Below are positions 1 through 6,325 of a stretch of DNA of 16,507 nucleotides, piece by piece. Position 1 is the stretch's first letter; the number at the start of each line of letters is the position of its first letter. Made by a program: the position numbers and the translations under genes. Under the pieces are notes generated by a model. It made no database searches and was not told where the DNA came from. It was given only the letters and a program-made list of their open reading frames with translations. Source of the stretch: JAPUDQ01 sp964532145 (GTDB taxonomy: Bacteria; Patescibacteriota; Saccharimonadia; Saccharimonadales; Saccharimonadaceae). The stretch is from positions 1 to 16,507 of the forward strand of contig CAZHGM010000018.1 in NCBI GenBank assembly GCA_964532145.1, given 5' to 3'.

Positions 1-42
1 CCAGTCCCGTTCCGGTTTTGCGTGATTCTTCCCCCAGAGCAT
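1..42 (-). CDS. 5' end of an unidentified gene leaving the window
   Basis: Reading leftward, an ATG at 42 opens 14 codons (beginning MLWGKNHAK) that run off the window edge without a stop. A strong Shine-Dalgarno AAGGAGGG lies just upstream at 46-53, about four bases from the ATG, and a -10-like TACAAT lies at 67-72. A GTG at 45 in another frame is an alternative start and would give VYALGEESRK. The product cannot be recognised from so few residues. The call rests on the ribosome binding site and promoter-like spacing, not on homology. Confidence 0.3.
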   Translation of the reverse strand, partial: MLWGKNHAKPERDW

Positions 43-610
43 ACACCCTCCTTATGATTCATTCGTATTGTAGCATTGTTTGACGGCTTAGGTTATATCC
101 TGCTTCCTTACGCCTCTCTATCCATGTACCGGCACATTGCTTTTTACGTAGCATAACCGCAGTATATTACTTGACTGCAGCGTACAGTTCTTTCTGAAGT
201 CCCCTTTTCGTAGTTACCACTAAAATATTTGTTAAGATCGAGCCCCCTCTTGTCAAAGACAAGCATGAGAAACTGACGTTTCCCTTAGTCAAGAAAGTGT
301 CGATAAGCTCTTTGCAGATATGCAGGCTATGGGTGCGAATATCGGTAGATTTGAATTCGGTGTAATACTTGCGTTGATTGCGAAAATTGATGATTTATCG
401 GTGTAGTTTTTTGGGGTCGCGACGCACAATCAGACCAAGTCAGAAGACTTTGTCGGTGGCGGGTGAATGAAGTAAACCTGTCTCGTCAAGATCCCAAATA
501 GATTTATTCTAGGTTTTCGTCCCGTCCCCTTTTCCATGCAATTATTGTATAGTGCAGTCATAGTAATTGTTAACCTACATATGTTGCCGTGCAGCTCCAC
601 AAGTTCAATA
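43..610. other. Gene-poor, probably decayed region
   Basis: This stretch has no convincing intact gene on either strand. It holds the upstream region of the minus-strand gene starting at 42 and one short open frame on the plus strand (269-406). The 3' end of the radC remnant begins at 611. On the minus strand a 36-codon frame around 420-540 (ending in SSDLV) is open but not recognisable. With the broken radC next door, the region reads as eroded coding sequence. No tRNA, CRISPR or clear repeat was seen. Confidence 0.45.
269..406 (+). pseudogene. Short open stretch, possible C-terminal gene remnant
   Basis: The plus-strand frame is open from just after a TGA at 266-268 to a TAG at 404-406 (45 codons), with a protein-like composition (QESVDKLFADMQAMG, then a hydrophobic FGVILALIAKI). 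It has no start codon with a ribosome binding site at its beginning; internal ATGs exist at 320 and 329. I do not recognise the family. An open run this long is expected by chance fairly often, so this is only a candidate relic of a larger gene. Confidence 0.2.
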
Positions 611-736
611 TTACTTTAGTGATGTATACGCCGCACTGGTAATAATAATGTGATCCTGCAATTTTATCCCGATAATTTTGCACCCCTCCCGCAACATGTT
701 CGTAACCTTACTGTCGGCTTCAGATGGGGTTATGCT
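611..736 (-). pseudogene. radC: RadC C-terminal fragment (JAB/MPN domain end)
   Basis: The minus-strand frame ending at the TAA at 611-613 encodes SITPSEADSKVTNML, then GIKLQDHIIIT and AAYTSLK. These match the end of RadC/UPF0758 proteins: the TPSEAD segment after the HNHPSG metal motif, then the G-I-x-L-x-DH-I-I-I signature and the final Y-x-SL. The frame stays open a little further upstream (to about 784), but the HxHPSG metal motif itself is gone, replaced by unrelated Gly/His-rich residues. It lies in a different frame from the N-terminal RadC fragment at 795-1031, and the middle of the protein is missing. I read the two pieces as one radC gene broken by an internal deletion and frameshift. 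Confidence 0.65.
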
Positions 737-794
737 GCCATAAATTCTGTCGTTTTGGCCATGCCCATGTCCTTGACCGTCCTTTCTTCATATG

Positions 795-1031
795 TCAGTT
801 CACTGCCTTTTGAGCGACCAGCTTTTTGACATCATGGGCAATTTTTAATACATCGCCCCAGCTGCCACCGCTTCCGATAATCGCTTGCAATAGTTCAAAA
901 CCAGACAGCCCCTCAGGACCGTACTTGGCCATTTTTTCGCGAGATCGGCCTTCTGGACGACGATTAAGCATCTTTACCCTACGGTCAAAATACTCCGATA
1001 CCTTGCGGATCCAAAGCCTAGACTCATTCAT
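795..1031 (-). pseudogene. radC: RadC N-terminal domain (UPF0758, helix-hairpin-helix), truncated
   Basis: This 78-residue frame contains REKMAKYGPEGLSGFELLQ then AIIGSGG and a helical VLKIAHDVKKLV. That is the typical N-terminal domain of RadC-type JAB/MPN proteins (consensus R-E-K/R-L-x-x-x-G-P-E-x-LSDxELLAxLLGSG). It stops with TGA right after this domain, while complete RadC proteins are about 220 residues and continue into a metal-binding JAB domain. Remains of that C-terminal domain lie just downstream at 611-736 in another frame. The ATG at 1031 is preceded by GAGGG a few bases away, so a short protein could still be made. RadC function is poorly defined and it is not required for DNA repair in E. 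coli. Confidence 0.7.
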
Positions 1032-1174
1032 GAGCCCTCGATGCTATGCGCTACTACTCATCGAGACTTTTATCGCTGTTAAGATGAGTACCCGCTATGC
1101 CGGAAATGACACAGGATAGACGCTCGCCTACCACGCGCACAGTCCATGAAAAACTGCAATTGTGGGGCGTGACT

Positions 1175-2140
1175 CTACTGCTCCCAGCTAAATTCGCCGT
1201 GGCCGAAGTGCCCATAGCGAGCAGTCTTCTCATAAATTGGACGTTTGAGCTGCAGGTAATCCGCAATTCCGCGCGGGCTAAGGTCATAGCCAGTGATACT
1301 CTCCTGTACGCCATCAACGATCACCGTCGCTTCGAGCGGCTGGTCGTAGCCGATCGCATATGCAAGATAGCAAAATACTTCGTGTGCTCCGCGGTTTTGT
1401 AGGTAATCCCGTGCGATTTGACGTGCCATATATGCCGCGCTTCGATCAACTTTGCTTGGGTCTTTGCCGCTAAAGCACCCGCCACCGATCGGAATTGAAG
1501 GGCCGTAGTTGTCGACAACCAGCTTGCGGCCGGTCAGCCCAGTATCAGCGTCAAATCCACCGAGCTCCCAGTCGCCAGCTGGATTGACATGCTTTTCAAC
1601 CTCGGGCACATGGTCATGATCATGAAGCCATGTTGCCACCGCTTTTTGGAGCTCGGCCGATGGTGCATTTTGAAAGCTGGCCACCACTGAGCAAATTAGG
1701 CCATCTTTAAGTGTCACCTGCGTTTTACCGTCATAGGGCCAGAGGGCATAGAGATATTGATTGAGCTGACGCGATAACATTGTCTCGAGCGGCAGCAGCT
1801 CAGGTGTTTCGTCGCAGGCGTAGCCCACCATGATGCCTTGATCGCCCACACCGCCAGCATCAACTCCTTGAGCAATTTCGGGGCTTTGTTTTACGAGCCG
1901 CATCTCAACCTCAACATCTCCTGCAATTCTGGCTACTATTGGCTCAATCTCGGGATGAAAGATAGCGGTAACTTCGCCAACGACAAATACTTTGCCATGG
2001 CCCCCGACTGTTTCAACCGCTACGCGCGCCTGGGCATCGCCCGTGAGATATGCATCTAAAATTGCATCGCTGATTTGGTCGCATAGTTTATCGGGGTGAT
2101 GCGGGCTTACGCTCTCCGCGGTTTTGTAGTGTGCTGGCAT
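1175..2140 (-). CDS. metK: S-adenosylmethionine synthetase
   Basis: The gene makes S-adenosylmethionine from methionine and ATP, the cell's main methyl donor. Visible MetK signatures are HHPDKLCDQISDAILDA (residues 14-30; the His of the ATP site is present but the usual first Gly is His), GVGDQGIMVGYACDET (97-112), GLTGRKLVVDNYG (201-213), the P-loop-like GGGCFSGKDPSKVDRSAAY (219-237), and a C-terminal YGHFGH followed by WE. At 321 residues it is clearly shorter than typical bacterial MetK (about 380-400), yet both ends are conserved, so it is a compact form and not a truncation. The ATG at 2140 is preceded by AAAGGA at good spacing. It is a single gene controlled by the SAM riboswitch in its leader. 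Confidence 0.95.
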   Translation of the reverse strand: MPAHYKTAESVSPHHPDKLCDQISDAILDAYLTGDAQARVAVETVGGHGKVFVVGEVTAIFHPEIEPIVARIAGDVEVEMRLVKQSPEIAQGVDAGGVGDQGIMVGYACDETPELLPLETMLSRQLNQYLYALWPYDGKTQVTLKDGLICSVVASFQNAPSAELQKAVATWLHDHDHVPEVEKHVNPAGDWELGGFDADTGLTGRKLVVDNYGPSIPIGGGCFSGKDPSKVDRSAAYMARQIARDYLQNRGAHEVFCYLAYAIGYDQPLEATVIVDGVQESITGYDLSPRGIADYLQLKRPIYEKTARYGHFGHGEFSWEQ

Positions 2141-2169
2141 GGTCTTTATCCTTTCGTCTCGGTGTATAC

Positions 2170-2191
2170 AAAAAACGCCATATACATGACG
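2170..2191 (-). terminator. Intrinsic terminator in the metK leader
   Basis: On the minus strand a six-base-pair stem (CGTCAT paired with ATGGCG, one G-T pair) with a four-base loop GTAT is followed at once by six T residues. It lies between the riboswitch aptamer and the metK ribosome binding site, the position expected for the expression platform of a transcriptional S-box switch. An anti-terminator alternative was not resolved by eye. Confidence 0.65.
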
Positions 2192-2215
2192 AATGATAGA
2201 CGTGTGCTACGACAA

Positions 2216-2312
2216 TATCTCTCCCCATGATAGGGCTGAAGTTCGCACCTTGCACGCATAACGGCAGGTTGCGAGCGTGTCAACGGGTCAGTTCCCTCAA
2301 CGCTTCTTGATA
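2216..2312 (-). ncRNA. SAM-I (S-box) riboswitch controlling metK
   Basis: The minus-strand leader carries the ordered S-box landmarks: P1 5' strand TATC with the following AAGA, GAGGGAACTGACCC, the CGCAACC core, AAGGTGCGAACTTC (family consensus AAGGUGCyAAuUCC), a CCC/GGG hairpin, and AGAGATA closing P1. AGCG at the 5' side of P2 pairs with CGCT just before the CAACC core, with sequence differing from the textbook examples but pairing kept. A terminator hairpin follows 25 bases downstream. SAM binding should stabilise P1 and favour termination, giving feedback repression of metK. Confidence 0.88.
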
Positions 2313-2333
2313 CGCCAAATTATTAATATTCCA

Positions 2334-2342
2334 AGTATACCA
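2334..2342 (-). promoter_or_regulatory. Extended -10 promoter for the metK leader
   Basis: TGGTATACT on the minus strand is a TGn-TATACT extended -10 element. It lies about 22 bases upstream of the riboswitch P1 helix and just after the stop codon of the upstream muramidase gene. No good -35 box is visible, which is tolerable for an extended -10 promoter. Confidence 0.5.
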
Positions 2343-2351
2343 CATGAGTCG

Positions 2352-3002
2352 CTAGGCTCGACTGCCGCTCCGAAGGCTATCGATAGCGTTGAGTATCTGA
2401 TCAATTCGCACCCGGGAACGGTTAAGTCCGTCACCATCATAATAACTTGCCTCAGGATTACTTCCCGTCACCTGCGGCAACGCTGCCCATTCTTTCGAAA
2501 GATTGTGCGCGAACTCCTCACGGCTGATACCGCCCCGCACATACTCCGCTGCACCCCGTCGTTCGATCAACTGAATCGCCAAGCGGTCTTGCAGCGTCGC
2601 ATCAAACAATGCACGGCTGCTAATATTCATATCTCGTATTAGCTCACGCAGGGTTGAGCGGATAAATTGATATTTGCCGACGGCATTGCTTGGCTGTCCA
2701 GAATCAGTAAAATGTTCCTGCCATTCCAGCACCTCTTTGACAGTCATGGACGTGAACATAATCTGCGAATTACCTGCGTTGCCAAAATACGCATTATAAT
2801 TCCCATTGCTTTCGCCATCTGCAATAACAGTCAGTAAGTCCGCGTAATATAAATTCACCTGGCTCCTCTCTATCGCAACATGTACCATTACTATCATGAC
2901 AAATGCAGCAGTAATATACCGAAACAGCGCCGTACGGGTCGATATAGTACTTCTAAACCGATGAACTGCACGTCTCGCTGAACGGGTCTTTTGTCGCACC
3001 AT
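2352..3002 (-). CDS. Membrane-anchored lysozyme-like muramidase
   Basis: This protein of 216 residues has a basic N-terminus, one hydrophobic segment (about 29-46) and an extracytoplasmic domain with lysozyme-like features. These are a Glu in ADGESNGNYNAYFG (catalytic candidate E64), VGKYQFIRSTL (108-118), EWAALP (171-176) and a late YYDGDGLN. The pattern E...YN..FG, then A.G.YQF, then WA.LP, then S.Y.G...N is that of phage lambda-like muramidases that cleave peptidoglycan. Exact GH family membership is uncertain. The ATG at 3002 is preferred over a TTG at 3059: the longer start adds residues without a Shine-Dalgarno, and a TACAAT -10 box (3011-3016) sits eight bases before the ATG. It is divergent from a secreted deacetylase, suggesting a cell-wall role, possibly against a host cell if this is an epibiont. 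Confidence 0.75.
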   Translation of the reverse strand: MVRQKTRSARRAVHRFRSTISTRTALFRYITAAFVMIVMVHVAIERSQVNLYYADLLTVIADGESNGNYNAYFGNAGNSQIMFTSMTVKEVLEWQEHFTDSGQPSNAVGKYQFIRSTLRELIRDMNISSRALFDATLQDRLAIQLIERRGAAEYVRGGISREEFAHNLSKEWAALPQVTGSNPEASYYDGDGLNRSRVRIDQILNAIDSLRSGSRA

Positions 3003-3010
3003 ACTATTAT

Positions 3011-3016
3011 ATTGTA
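3011..3016 (-). promoter_or_regulatory. -10 box of the muramidase gene
   Basis: TACAAT on the minus strand ends eight bases before the ATG at 3002, with a second overlapping TATAAT three bases before the ATG. Transcription from TACAAT would begin at or next to the start codon, so the mRNA is probably leaderless. No convincing -35 box is seen. Confidence 0.45.
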
Positions 3017-3120
3017 TATCGAATATGTTTGCGTTTGCATGCACGCAAGGGCTGCTCAACCACGTGCAATATTATATAGGCTATAAGCTCCCGACACAGC
3101 TATCAATGCAGTACCTCTAG

Positions 3121-3148
3121 TTGACAAAACGAATAATGCGAGTACAAC
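3121..3148 (+). promoter_or_regulatory. Promoter of the secreted deacetylase gene
   Basis: A perfect -35 box TTGACA (3121-3126) is separated by 16 bases from TACAAC (3143-3148). The -10 ends eight bases before the ATG at 3157, placing the start of transcription at the start codon. A TATACT at 3151-3156 is an alternative -10 but would have a 24-base spacer. The TTG that could be taken as an upstream start codon is part of the -35 box. Confidence 0.6.
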
Positions 3149-3156
3149 AATATACT

Positions 3157-4176
3157 ATGAAGTATTTTTTTCGAACCCCACGTATTGTCGCAGTATCGCT
3201 TCTTATTTGCGCGTGTACTTTGACGGCTATAGTATCTCCCGCGGCATCGGCGCAGCACGCACCTGCCACAGATTCCTCTACCATTAGCACCATACCGGCA
3301 GAACCACCAGCCGCCGCAGCAACCGTTACATGTACATCATCGACTCCAGCCGCCTCACGACCGACGGTGAAAAAGGGTGATAGCGGCTCGTGCGTCAGCA
3401 CACTTCAATCCAGTTTGGTTGCACGAGGCTACTCTGTCGGTACGGCAGGTGTTGATGGAAGCTTTGGCAATGGCACCTATTACGCCGTCGTTGCATTTCA
3501 GTCAGACAATAGCCTTGGCGATGATGGCGTGGTTGGCCCAGCCACATGGACAAAACTTGTTTCCAGCTATACCTACAACCCCTACCAGGGGCCAAACCAT
3601 AGTAGTCGTATCATCCTCACCTACGATGATTGCCCAACTGATATCTACTATATGAAATCAATGAGCAATGCCGCCAAAAGCGTCAACGTTGGCATTGTAC
3701 TAGCGCCGACAGGAGACTGCGTGTCAGCGGGCATGTTCGATGCGGGATATGCTCGAGCGCGCGGCCAATACGTCATTAATCATTCGATTAGTCATCCTGA
3801 TTTGACGAAGCTCAGTTTTGGCCAGATCACTGCGCAGCTCAGTGCTCCTGGTATTGCCACTACCTACGGCCGGCCCCCATTTGGTGCTAGTAATTCAACC
3901 GTACAAGCAGCGTACACCTATAAAGGCATGCGGCAATGGTATTGGACTAAAGATACCAACGATTGGCAAGGCTATTCACAAAGCTACCTCACCGACTATG
4001 TGATCAAGCATGCTGCTGCCGGTGACACTATCCTCATGCATATGCAGCACAAGGCGTTTAACAAACAAGCGCTATTTGATATGGTGGGCGGAATTCGCGC
4101 ACGCGGACTCGAGTTATGCAAACCGTATCCAGGCACGACACCAGTACGCCTCCCATACGAGCTACCTTGCTCATAA
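3157..4176 (+). CDS. Secreted peptidoglycan-binding / polysaccharide deacetylase-like protein
   Basis: The 339-residue product has a signal peptide (MKYFFRTPRI, a hydrophobic core, then SPAASA|QHA with an AxA cleavage site near residue 32), an Ala/Pro/Ser/Thr-rich linker, a PG_binding_1 domain (about 72-134: KKGDSGSCVSTLQSSL, VDGSFGNGT, GVVGPATWTKL), and a NodB-type deacetylase domain. NodB motifs are visible: TYDDCP (155-160, usually TFDDGP, both Asp kept), H209 and H213 in NHSISHPDL, RPPFG (239-243), DTNDW (266-270) and H295 in ILMHM. It probably removes acetyl groups from peptidoglycan or another N-acetylated glycan outside the cell. The ATG at 3157 is chosen because it gives a proper signal peptide and fits the promoter. 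Its last six bases overlap the 3' end of convergent mpg. Confidence 0.88.
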   Translation: MKYFFRTPRIVAVSLLICACTLTAIVSPAASAQHAPATDSSTISTIPAEPPAAAATVTCTSSTPAASRPTVKKGDSGSCVSTLQSSLVARGYSVGTAGVDGSFGNGTYYAVVAFQSDNSLGDDGVVGPATWTKLVSSYTYNPYQGPNHSSRIILTYDDCPTDIYYMKSMSNAAKSVNVGIVLAPTGDCVSAGMFDAGYARARGQYVINHSISHPDLTKLSFGQITAQLSAPGIATTYGRPPFGASNSTVQAAYTYKGMRQWYWTKDTNDWQGYSQSYLTDYVIKHAAAGDTILMHMQHKAFNKQALFDMVGGIRARGLELCKPYPGTTPVRLPYELPCS

Positions 4177-4770
4177 CGATTTGCGCGACACAAACTCGCT
4201 ATCTTTGATGTAAAATCGTCGGTGTAGATCGCGAGCTTTACTTATACCGATGCGTGGCGATGAAATGATTGTCTCTTCCGGACGTAATCTGCCGACAATG
4301 AGCCTAATGGGTCCCTCATGCAAGTCGTGACCATTGAATCTCATATCAATTCCGAGGGCCTGGGTAAGCTTGGCAGGACCATTGGTAAGATGCACGCCAG
4401 TTATGCCGCGACGGTTTTTGCTTAGGATAGCCAAAGCCTCTCTGTCACTTTCGCCCGGGATTGGTTCGACGGCGCGGATGAGCACGCCCGAACCATAGCC
4501 CTGAGGACCGGTTACCACATTGCAGCAATAATGCATGCCATAGGTAAAATACACATACAAATACCCTGCCTTTTTAAACATCACCGCATTTCGTATTTGT
4601 TCGCCGCCATAGGCATGGCTGGCTTCATCATCTTGATCATAGCTTTCGGTCTCGACGATTCGCACACGAATTATTGTGCCGTCTATTTCACGCTCGATAA
4701 TGCAGCCCAGTAAACGCTGAGCAACCTCGTCAACTGGACGGGTAAGAAAGTCTGGAAAACTAGTGGCCAT
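4171..4770 (-). CDS. mpg: 3-methyladenine DNA glycosylase (AAG/MPG family)
   Basis: This enzyme excises alkylated and deaminated purines to start base excision repair. The 199 residues match the AAG family: LLGCIIER near the N-terminus, the active-site segment VETESYDQDDEASHAYGG (39-56, with E42 corresponding to the catalytic Glu and Y44 and H52 to base-flipping contacts), RNAVMFKKAGYLYVYFTYGM (60-79), LIRAVEPI, and NGPAKLTQALGI. Length is normal for bacterial members. It is the last gene of a minus-strand five-gene operon: its ATG overlaps the end of the DUF4396 gene by 11 bases, so translation is probably coupled. The 3' end overlaps the convergent deacetylase gene by six bases. Confidence 0.95.
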   Translation of the reverse strand: MATSFPDFLTRPVDEVAQRLLGCIIEREIDGTIIRVRIVETESYDQDDEASHAYGGEQIRNAVMFKKAGYLYVYFTYGMHYCCNVVTGPQGYGSGVLIRAVEPIPGESDREALAILSKNRRGITGVHLTNGPAKLTQALGIDMRFNGHDLHEGPIRLIVGRLRPEETIISSPRIGISKARDLHRRFYIKDSEFVSRKSL

Positions 4771-5254
4771 GATGATGGTGCTCGTGACTCATCGACTCAT
4801 GATCTTGCCCGTGAATGTGATGATGGGTCAGGGCGTGACCCTTACCGCGGCGGAGCAACAGATAGTTGACCGGCCACGCAGCCAGAAAAGCGATGCCGAG
4901 CGCGAAGGCCATTGATACCCAGAAGAACATATCGAAATAATGGGCATCCATGGCGCCAGGTATCAACCACATGATGAGGTTGTCAACTAATTCCATCGTT
5001 GCAATCGATAGTGTATCGGCTGCCAGTACTAATCTGGCAGCTTGAGCGAGTGGCATACCATGGCGAACAAGCGGCAATAGGGACAGGCCATAGCCGCTTA
5101 AAAACGATAGTACAATTGCAAGGATCGTGGTTGTGAGGTTGCTCAGTCCGTAATGTGCGCCAATGATCAACCCTAAGATTTCACCGATCGCACAACCGAT
5201 CAGGCAGTGTAGTGTTGCGCTGGCAGCCATAGTGCGTGTTGCTGAATCATTCAT
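4760..5254 (-). CDS. DUF4396 membrane protein with His-rich C-terminal tail
   Basis: The 164-residue protein resembles DUF4396: an ATLHCLIGCAIGEILGLIIG segment at 13-32 containing His and Cys, followed by hydrophobic helices around 40-62, 72-100 and 108-135. The last 25 residues contain 12 histidines (runs at 144-146 and 159-162), a likely metal-binding extension. Family function is unknown; the conserved H-C-x-x-G-C-x-x-G-E pattern plus the His tail suggests metal handling, which is inference. The ATG at 5254 has GGAG seven bases upstream, inside the end of the DUF488 gene four bases away, and the 3' end overlaps mpg, so it is firmly part of the operon. Confidence 0.8.
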   Translation of the reverse strand: MNDSATRTMAASATLHCLIGCAIGEILGLIIGAHYGLSNLTTTILAIVLSFLSGYGLSLLPLVRHGMPLAQAARLVLAADTLSIATMELVDNLIMWLIPGAMDAHYFDMFFWVSMAFALGIAFLAAWPVNYLLLRRGKGHALTHHHIHGQDHESMSHEHHHHGH

Positions 5255-5258
5255 TGGA

Positions 5259-5795
5259 CTACTCCCTCTTTATTCCTATTGTATCAGCTGGATATGTCAG
5301 GGTTATCCCGTCAGTCTTTGCAAATGATGTGACCGTATGCAACGAGAACGTTGCTTTGCTCATAATATCCTTCACTGTTACGGCACGCACTACGAGCCCA
5401 TCACCGACAAGCGAACGATGACAACGCCACGGCACAGCTTCGGCGCACATAATAGCGGTTGGTTTTTGCCGGGCGATACTAATGAGACCTTCAATTGCAT
5501 TACGAAACTCAGCCGTCTGCATATAGTCAGCATAGTTACGAAATGACAGATTGCGCCAGCCAGTGTTGATCGAACCACTCACTTTCGGTCGTAGACCGCC
5601 AAGATTTTTCATGTAGACGTAGTCGATACCGGCAACGAGCAGGCTGTTTTGCAGCGCAGTTTGTTCGTATTGCGGATTGTGTCGCGAGCGGGGGATAGTG
5701 CGGATATCGACCAGCTGCTTTATATCGTAGGTTTGAAGGATAGCAATAAATTCATCCATCGGATGTGTCGAATGACCGATAGTAAAAATTGTCAT
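5259..5795 (-). CDS. DUF488 family protein
   Basis: The 178 residues show the DUF488 signatures: an N-terminal IFTIGHSTHPMDEF, DIRTIPRSRHNPQY (30-43), NLGGLR (64-69), and CAEAVPWRCHR (117-127), whose Cys, Glu and Cys-His residues are conserved in the family. The biochemical role of DUF488 is not established. The start overlaps the stop of the DUF1697 gene as ATGA, indicating coupled translation, and the next gene begins four bases after its stop. In this operon it sits among small stress-type proteins and a DNA alkylation repair enzyme, so a role in damage response is possible but not shown. Confidence 0.9.
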   Translation of the reverse strand: MTIFTIGHSTHPMDEFIAILQTYDIKQLVDIRTIPRSRHNPQYEQTALQNSLLVAGIDYVYMKNLGGLRPKVSGSINTGWRNLSFRNYADYMQTAEFRNAIEGLISIARQKPTAIMCAEAVPWRCHRSLVGDGLVVRAVTVKDIMSKATFSLHTVTSFAKTDGITLTYPADTIGIKRE

Positions 5796-6325
5796 GACGC
5801 GGAAAACTTTTTCACAATGCGTTCGACCGTTTTCCAGGTACGGGTCGTGATATTTTTACCATATGCTTTTTGCAGCGATCTCATCACGTCTGCACTAGGG
5901 TCTTTTTCGGGATTCGTGACGATGCAGAGTTCTCGATCACTCAGACGCATAACCTTTGCTCCCGGAAAACTGAACGGTGCTGTCTTTGTTTCATCGGCAA
6001 AGAACGTCACCGATAAATATGTCGTTTGGTTGTGTAACTGGTCTTTAAATGGTTTCGCAGCTAGTAGCGCCTCAAGCTCCAACTGACTCCGCACGAGCAC
6101 CGGCCCAGGAATGCCCAGTCCGCTTCTCAGTGCTTCCGACATCTCATGCTCGATCATTTTCTCATCTGTTTTTTCAGAGGAAAACACCACGTTTCCACTT
6201 GAGATAACCGCTCGTACATCCTTGTATCCCAGGGCCTCAATCACCCGGCACAGTTCGGCATTTCTCATCTGTGAGTTACTCGGCATGATGCCACGGATTA
6301 GAGCGACGTAGTTCATATGGCTCAC
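5792..6325 (-). CDS. DUF1697 family protein
   Basis: The 177 residues match DUF1697: NYVALIRGIMPSNSQMRNAE at the N-terminus (usual form YVALLRGINVGG..KV.M..L), LGYKDVRAVISSGNVVFSS, VLVRSQLELEALLAAKPF, and a C-terminal TTRTWKTVERI (the T-R-N-W-x-T-V motif of the family). Function is unknown. The start is GTG at 6325, overlapping the TGA of the upstream VOC gene as GTGA; an ATG three codons in (6316) is an alternative. Ends overlap both neighbours, so it is co-translated within the operon. Confidence 0.9.
   Translation of the reverse strand: MSHMNYVALIRGIMPSNSQMRNAELCRVIEALGYKDVRAVISSGNVVFSSEKTDEKMIEHEMSEALRSGLGIPGPVLVRSQLELEALLAAKPFKDQLHNQTTYLSVTFFADETKTAPFSFPGAKVMRLSDRELCIVTNPEKDPSADVMRSLQKAYGKNITTRTWKTVERIVKKFSAS

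Noticed and set aside
1838..2059. Plus-strand frames inside metK
   Set aside because: They are shadows of the conserved metK gene on the other strand.
3003..3059. TTG start giving a 19-residue longer muramidase
   Set aside because: There is no ribosome binding site, and the added codons cover the -10 box of the gene.
3121..3156. TTG start giving a 12-residue longer deacetylase
   Set aside because: The TTG belongs to a perfect TTGACA -35 box, and the ATG at 3157 gives a normal signal peptide.
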